From Bacillota bacterium (GTDB lineage Bacteria > Bacillota > Dethiobacteria > DTU022): a DNA stretch of 38,296 nucleotides. The notes under the pieces were generated by a model. That model had not been told where the DNA came from, made no database searches, and saw only the letters and a program-made list of their open reading frames with translations. Numbering within the stretch: position 1 is the stretch's first letter; every line of letters starts with the position of its first letter. The position numbers and the translations under genes are program-made. Positions 36,629 through 38,296 of this stretch are shown piece after piece. The stretch is from contig JAWSUE010000017.1 in NCBI GenBank assembly GCA_033549065.1, forward strand, positions 1 through 38,296, written 5' to 3'.

Positions 36629-38014
36629 TCAGGAATTATCCAAAATATTGTTCTTGATGAGTTCGATACGGTGTTTAAAATCACTGTCTTTTGAAATAAG
36701 TGTATCAATCTTCTTAAATGCATGAAGTACTGTTGTATGATCTCTTCCACCAAACTCCTCACCGATTTTAGGTAAAGATAAATCTGTCAACATGCGGCAG
36801 AGATACATTGCTACCTGTCTTGCAAGTGCAATATTTTGTGTTCTTTTTTTTGACAATAAATCACCCGCATTAAGATCAAAAGTTGCAGAGGTTATTTCAA
36901 TGATTGAAGATATAGTAATATTTTTTTGTCGGGTAAAAATAATATCTTGTAATGCTGCTTCCGTTAGTTCCAATGTAACAGGGGTATCTGATAAAGAAGC
37001 ATAGGCTACTATGCGTATCAAAGCGCCTTCTAACTCCCTGATATTTGTAATAACCTTACCTGCAATATATTGAATAACCTGATCGGGAATATCTATCCCG
37101 TCAGAAAGAGCTTTTTTCTTTAAAATGGCTGTTCTGGTTTCCAGGTCCGGGGGTTGAAGATCTGTAATTAATCCCCATTCGAAACGTGAACGTAAACGGT
37201 CTTCCAGGGTGGGAATTTCCTTTGGTGGGCGATCGCTTGATATCACAATTTGTTTATTATTATCGTGTAGTGCATTAAATGTATGGAAAAATTCTTCCTG
37301 AGTCTGTTCTTTTCCGGCAAGAAACTGTATATCATCAATAAGTAATATATCCATATTTCTGTATTTGTTTCTAAACTCAAGGGTTTTATTATCTCGTATA
37401 GCATTAATGAATTCATTAGTGAATTTTTCCGATGAAAAGTAAAATACCCGGTTGAAACCATGATTCATAAGGGTAAATTGGCCGATTGCATGCAATAGAT
37501 GGGTTTTTCCAAGTCCTACCCCACCATAAATAAACAAAGGATTATAGGCACGTGCAGGGCTTTCAGCAACTGCAAGTGAGGCAGCATGAGAGAGGCGGTT
37601 ACATGATCCGACAACAAAAGTGTCAAAAGTATACCTGGGATTAAAAGAAGGTACAAAAACATTATTGGTCTGAGAGCTTTGCCCAGCGTAACGAGCTGGT
37701 GGGGGATTTGAATTGGGAAAAAGATTTTCATTTTGCACTGCTGGTAAAACTGTTTCTTGAAATTCGGAGTTGATCACAAAGTTAACCTTATAATCTTCGG
37801 TAGTTATTTCTTTCAGTGCACGAACAATTTGATCACGATACCTGGTTTCAAACCATTCTTTTGTAAAATCATTTGGCACTTCAATTACAAAACATTGATT
37901 ATCAAGCGAAACTGGCTTCGTAAGATTAAACCATGTTTCAAAACTGGGTTTGTTTAAATCTTTACTTAGTTCAGCCAAAGTAAGTTGCCATATTTCATTA
38001 ATTTGGCTGTTCAT
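36629..38014 (-). CDS. dnaA: Chromosomal replication initiator DnaA
   Basis: AAA+ initiator that binds DnaA boxes and opens oriC, 461 residues. Domain I is ~1-85 (WQLTLAELSKDLNKPSFETWF), and a variable Asn/Pro/Ser-rich linker runs to ~125. Walker A is GGVGLGKT at ~164-171, Walker B LLIDDIQFL, and the DNA-binding domain ends with the signature GGRDHTTVLHAFKKI. The frame extends to 38140, but the ATG at 38014 has GGAGG eight bases upstream and matches the family start. It heads the dnaA-dnaN-recF cluster, leftward from the origin. Confidence 0.97.
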   Translation of the reverse strand: MNSQINEIWQLTLAELSKDLNKPSFETWFNLTKPVSLDNQCFVIEVPNDFTKEWFETRYRDQIVRALKEITTEDYKVNFVINSEFQETVLPAVQNENLFPNSNPPPARYAGQSSQTNNVFVPSFNPRYTFDTFVVGSCNRLSHAASLAVAESPARAYNPLFIYGGVGLGKTHLLHAIGQFTLMNHGFNRVFYFSSEKFTNEFINAIRDNKTLEFRNKYRNMDILLIDDIQFLAGKEQTQEEFFHTFNALHDNNKQIVISSDRPPKEIPTLEDRLRSRFEWGLITDLQPPDLETRTAILKKKALSDGIDIPDQVIQYIAGKVITNIRELEGALIRIVAYASLSDTPVTLELTEAALQDIIFTRQKNITISSIIEITSATFDLNAGDLLSKKRTQNIALARQVAMYLCRMLTDLSLPKIGEEFGGRDHTTVLHAFKKIDTLISKDSDFKHRIELIKNNILDNS

Positions 38015-38057
38015 TAAACAAACCTCCGTAAATGGTATCAATAATTTATTTTGCAAG

Positions 38058-38099
38058 TTATTAACATTAAATGAGGATATCAACAAGAACTGTGGATAA
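38058..38099. promoter_or_regulatory. oriC: DnaA boxes upstream of dnaA
   Basis: A perfect DnaA box, TGTGGATAA (TTATCCACA on the minus strand), lies at 38091-38099, about 80 bases before the dnaA start. A weaker TTATTAACA (7/9) is at 38058-38066. They fall in or near the region where the dnaA promoter should be, so they could serve both origin binding and autoregulation. I could not fix the dnaA promoter itself; TTGTTG and TAATAA with 17-base spacing nearby is a weak candidate. Confidence 0.7.
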
Positions 38100-38235
38100 C
38101 CTGTTATTTCGCGCTGTTCAGCAACTGCTATTGTAAACATATTAACAGATCGTAGTTACATCTGCAAAGAAAAGATTTCGCCGTTCATTTACCGCGGTAG
38201 AATCGGTTCGATTTTAAATGAGTGATCGCGGTTCC

Positions 38236-38265
38236 TTGACATGTTTACTTTTATTACTGTATAAT
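38236..38265 (+). promoter_or_regulatory. Outward sigma-A promoter at the right edge (expected rpmH)
   Basis: TTGACA (38236-38241), an 18-base spacer and TATAAT (38260-38265) form a full consensus promoter on the plus strand, followed by GAAGGG at the window end, which may be a ribosome site. In Bacillota the gene divergent from dnaA here is usually rpmH (ribosomal protein L34). The gene itself lies outside the window. Confidence 0.85.
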
Positions 38266-38296
38266 TTTCATATTCTAAATGCCTATTTAAGAAGGG

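Noticed and set aside
38015-38140. 42-residue N-terminal extension of DnaA
   Set aside because: The extension overlaps the DnaA box and has no family similarity; the ATG at 38014 has GGAGG at ideal spacing.

Overview
The window is a bacterial chromosome segment read across the replication origin. From the right edge leftward on the minus strand run dnaA, dnaN, recF, a DUF721 gene, remB, gyrB and, after an interruption, gyrA. RemB next to recF and gyrB, a T-box leader, SerS next to tRNA-Ser genes, strong AGGAGG-type ribosome sites and moderate-to-low GC point to an anaerobic, Clostridia-like member of the Bacillota. I cannot name the genus. A perfect sigma-A-type promoter at the right edge points out of the window, where rpmH would be expected.

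Layout from left to right. 1-230: noncoding, with short repeats that might be a mobile-element remnant and the tRNA terminator. 231-474: two tRNA-Ser genes (GCT, TGA) with their own promoter. 583-1760: a lipoprotein made of two tandem copies of one domain. 1868-11316: a probable long leftward transcript, ddl > uracil-DNA glycosylase > response regulator > histidine kinase > beta-propeller/GerMN protein > argS > serS. 11446-12682: a plus-strand ATP-grasp ligase, divergent from ddl. 12695-14782: an EF-G2-type GTPase. 14962-21945: a branched-chain amino acid operon (ilvE-ilvD-ilvB-ilvN-leuC-leuD) behind a T-box whose specifier reads GUC (valine). 21970-23472: a carboxyltransferase without a biotin domain. 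23550-25976: gyrA. 26157-26678: a small membrane protein. 27000-31383: a plus-strand block of TAXI receptor, fused TRAP permease, DUF1850 protein and a DUF3221-like lipoprotein, lying between gyrA and gyrB. 31470-38014: gyrB to dnaA. 38015-38296: part of the origin region.

How the genes work together. The right third is the replication and topology core, with DnaA-box-like sites on both sides of dnaA and a DnaA-trio-like tract in the dnaA-dnaN gap. The middle is a valine-sensing branched-chain amino acid operon that lacks ilvC, leuA and leuB. The left third joins cell-wall precursor synthesis (Ddl), an envelope-type two-component system and a propeller/GerMN protein that recalls actinobacterial MtrAB-LpqB. 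Nearly all genes are co-oriented with replication. The five plus-strand genes (ATP-grasp ligase and the TRAP block) are head-on and are the best candidates for later insertion.

The points most worth following are the MtrAB-LpqB-like arrangement, the shared 14-bp promoter element between ddl and the ATP-grasp gene, the Val-specific T-box, the tandem-domain lipoprotein and the TRAP block that splits gyrB from gyrA. I saw no CRISPR array, prophage or intact insertion sequence.
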